DNA of 7,057 nt from CAYTLW01 sp964438735. Lineage in GTDB: Bacteria > Myxococcota_A > UBA9042. The position numbers and the translations under genes are program-made. Where the stretch lies: contig CAYTLW010000217.1 of assembly GCA_964438735.1 (NCBI GenBank), positions 1 through 7,057 on the forward strand. Reading direction: 5' to 3'. The notes beneath the pieces were generated by a model. It was given only the letters and a program-made list of their open reading frames with translations. It was not told the origin of the DNA and ran no database searches. Shown in pieces: positions 5,837-7,057 of the stretch (within the stretch, counting starts at the first letter, position 1; every line of letters begins with the position of its first letter).

Positions 5837-6837
5837 GTCGACGCACAACCGCTACGGGCGTCTCGCTGTGCCTGGCGTTTGCCTGCCTGCTGTCTTGTGG
5901 CGGGCCCGGCAAGATGGCCGTGACCTCCATCTCGTCCGCGGCTCCGTCGCCAGCGCGCGCACGCTCACTCCGGCATTCAAACACTGTTCGGAAGCCTGTC
6001 GTCATCGATGACCACGCCATTCGCAAGGCGCTGATGGCGGCGGGCGAGGCGCTGATAAAGCAAGGCAAGCAGACCCGGACCGCGACGCTTGTGCGACAGC
6101 TGGGCAGGCGACATGCCCACGTTGCAGATGCGCTCATGCCCGTTCGCAGGGCCGCGGATCGGGCGAACTTCAGGTCTGCTGTGGTCGTGCTGGGTACGTT
6201 GTATCGCTGCGGTCGCTGCGAGCGCTGGCATCTGGGCATTTCGACTGGATTCATGATCGGCGACAAGGGCGCCTGCGTGACCAACCACCATGTGGTCGAC
6301 AGACCGGAGACGGAGACCCTGCTGGCCATGACGGCCGACGGGCGCATCCACCCGGTGCGCGAGGTGCTGGCCGCCGATCCATTGCACGACCTGGCGATCA
6401 TTCGTCTGGAAGGCAGTGGTTTTACCCGACTTCCGCTGGGGCGTGATCCCGGAGCCGGGACGCCTGTGCGCGTGCTGAGTCATCCGGACGGCCGCTTCTA
6501 CACTCTCACCACCGGCGTGGTGTCGCGCACATTTGCCGCCCATCGCAAGCTGGGCAAGGCGACAGTTGTGGAGATCACTGCTGATTTCGCAAAGGGATCC
6601 AGCGGGGCGCCGGTCGTGGATGCGTCGGGGGCGGTGGTCGCCGTGGCGGCCAATACGCACTCGATCTATTACGAGGAACATAAACACGACAGCGGCGGCG
6701 CCAAGAAGTTGCAGATGGTGCTCAAACGCAGCAGTCCGGTGAGCGCGCTGCGACGACTGCTGACGGGCGCAGCGGGGGATCGGACGGCGGCGCTTGCGCA
6801 CAAACCCTCGCTTGTTTCGCGCGTTCGGGCTCGATAG
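5833..6837 (+). CDS. Trypsin-like (S1C-type) serine protease lipoprotein
   Basis: The protein has 334 residues and starts at GTG 5833, inside the stop of the dehydrogenase gene (GTGA, 4-base overlap), which implies translational coupling; no strong Shine-Dalgarno is visible. Residues 1-22 are a lipoprotein signal with lipobox LLSC, so Cys22 is the likely lipidated residue and the protein should sit in the envelope. Residues about 55-112 look helical and linker-like. The protease domain (about 113-305) shows the triad His153 (TNHHVVD), Asp186 (LHDLAII) and Ser257 (KGSSGAPVVD), as in HtrA-like trypsin folds. A CGRC motif (126-129) followed by WH precedes the GISTGF strand. No PDZ domain follows; the basic tail of about 30 residues is unassigned. 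The triad is complete, so activity is expected. The substrate is unknown; neighbouring exported proteins are candidates by location only. Confidence 0.88.
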   Translation: MSRRTTATGVSLCLAFACLLSCGGPGKMAVTSISSAAPSPARARSLRHSNTVRKPVVIDDHAIRKALMAAGEALIKQGKQTRTATLVRQLGRRHAHVADALMPVRRAADRANFRSAVVVLGTLYRCGRCERWHLGISTGFMIGDKGACVTNHHVVDRPETETLLAMTADGRIHPVREVLAADPLHDLAIIRLEGSGFTRLPLGRDPGAGTPVRVLSHPDGRFYTLTTGVVSRTFAAHRKLGKATVVEITADFAKGSSGAPVVDASGAVVAVAANTHSIYYEEHKHDSGGAKKLQMVLKRSSPVSALRRLLTGAAGDRTAALAHKPSLVSRVRAR

Positions 6838-6859
6838 CTTGTGTGAACGCCCTTTGGCT

Positions 6860-6864
6860 GGAGG
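6860..6864 (+). promoter_or_regulatory. Ribosome binding site GGAGG for the gene at 6871
   Basis: GGAGG lies 6 bases before ATG 6871, the best Shine-Dalgarno match in the window. It fixes the start of the gene cut by the right edge. The gap to the protease gene is only 33 bp with no terminator-like hairpin, so co-transcription is likely. Confidence 0.8.
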
Positions 6865-6870
6865 TGGCTC

Positions 6871-7057
6871 ATGAACCTGCGACGACCTGCACTTGGACTG
6901 GTCGTCGGGCTCATGGCAGCGCTACTGGCCCCTCGTAGCGGGCCGGCGACAACTCCGAACACTGTTGGGATTACGGGCCATCTGAGCGCTGCGAACGGTG
7001 CACCGGTCGCCGACGGCAGCTACCTGACCACATTCCGACTCTACGCCACGGCCAACG
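6871..7057 (+). CDS. N-terminus of a second exported PVADG-module protein (3' end missing)
   Basis: The frame is open from ATG 6871 to the right edge, giving 62 codons plus one base. Residues 1-26 form a signal peptide with basic MNLRRP, hydrophobic LGLVVGLMAALLA and likely cleavage near GPA. Mature residues GITGHLSAANGAPVADGSYL lead into TTFRLYATAN and align with residues about 41-70 of the 817-residue protein (GGPVADGQYVITYALYTAAK). Eleven of 20 residues are identical over the core. It is therefore a paralogue, at least over its first module. Its C-terminal domains lie outside the window and cannot be guessed. The strong ribosome binding site and the 33-bp gap suggest it belongs to the same transcription unit as the protease. 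Confidence 0.83.
   Translation, partial: MNLRRPALGLVVGLMAALLAPRSGPATTPNTVGITGHLSAANGAPVADGSYLTTFRLYATAN

Noticed and set aside
5598..6401. Long - strand open frames (also 5111-5848 and 5977-6801) opposite the dehydrogenase and protease
   Set aside because: They overlap two clearly identified + strand genes and read as Arg/Ala/Ser-rich or motif-free sequence.

Overview
The window is high-GC bacterial DNA with every convincing gene on the + strand. It carries an array of exported proteins interrupted by one cytoplasmic enzyme. The protein types suggest a member of Myxococcota/Bradymonadota or another former 'deltaproteobacterial' lineage: a MopE-type Cys/Asp metal-binding segment joined to a lyase-like beta-propeller, Gly/Asn/Asp low-complexity linkers, tail-fibre-like surface proteins with a 'PVADG' N-terminal module, and a trypsin-like lipoprotein. 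The taxonomic call is inference from protein style, because the window holds no marker gene.

Layout. Positions 1-2072 hold the 3' part of a large secreted protein. In order it has an 11-residue Gly-rich repeat encoded by a 33-bp tandem DNA repeat, a MopE-like metal-binding region, a seven-repeat propeller with two EF-hand-type loops inserted in it, and a C-terminal beta-rich domain. The gap at 2073-2318 (246 bp) contains a 13-bp direct repeat, a terminator-like hairpin, two overlapping perfect palindromes (20 and 12 bp) and a candidate sigma-70-type promoter. Positions 2319-4772 encode an 817-residue exported protein with a PVADG-type N-terminal module, a tail-fibre-like region, a P-domain-like beta-sandwich, a Gly/Asn-rich stalk and four tandem Cys/aromatic modules. 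A short-chain L-threonine dehydrogenase-type oxidoreductase follows at 4808-5836. A trypsin-like serine protease lipoprotein at 5833-6837 overlaps it by 4 bases. The right edge cuts the start of a gene (6871 onward) whose N-terminus is paralogous to that of the 817-residue protein.

How the genes may work together. Spacings of 35, -4 and 33 bp make 2319 to the right edge a plausible single transcription unit, separated from the propeller gene by the terminator and promoter region. The two PVADG proteins are probably displayed at the surface or released, and the lipoprotein protease could process or quality-control envelope proteins. A threonine dehydrogenase has no obvious link to this, so its presence is the main puzzle of the layout. 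The most distinctive undescribed-looking item is the fourfold CPxG...C(W/F/L)K module at the C-terminus of the 817-residue protein. No RNA genes, CRISPR arrays, insertion sequences or attachment sites were seen.
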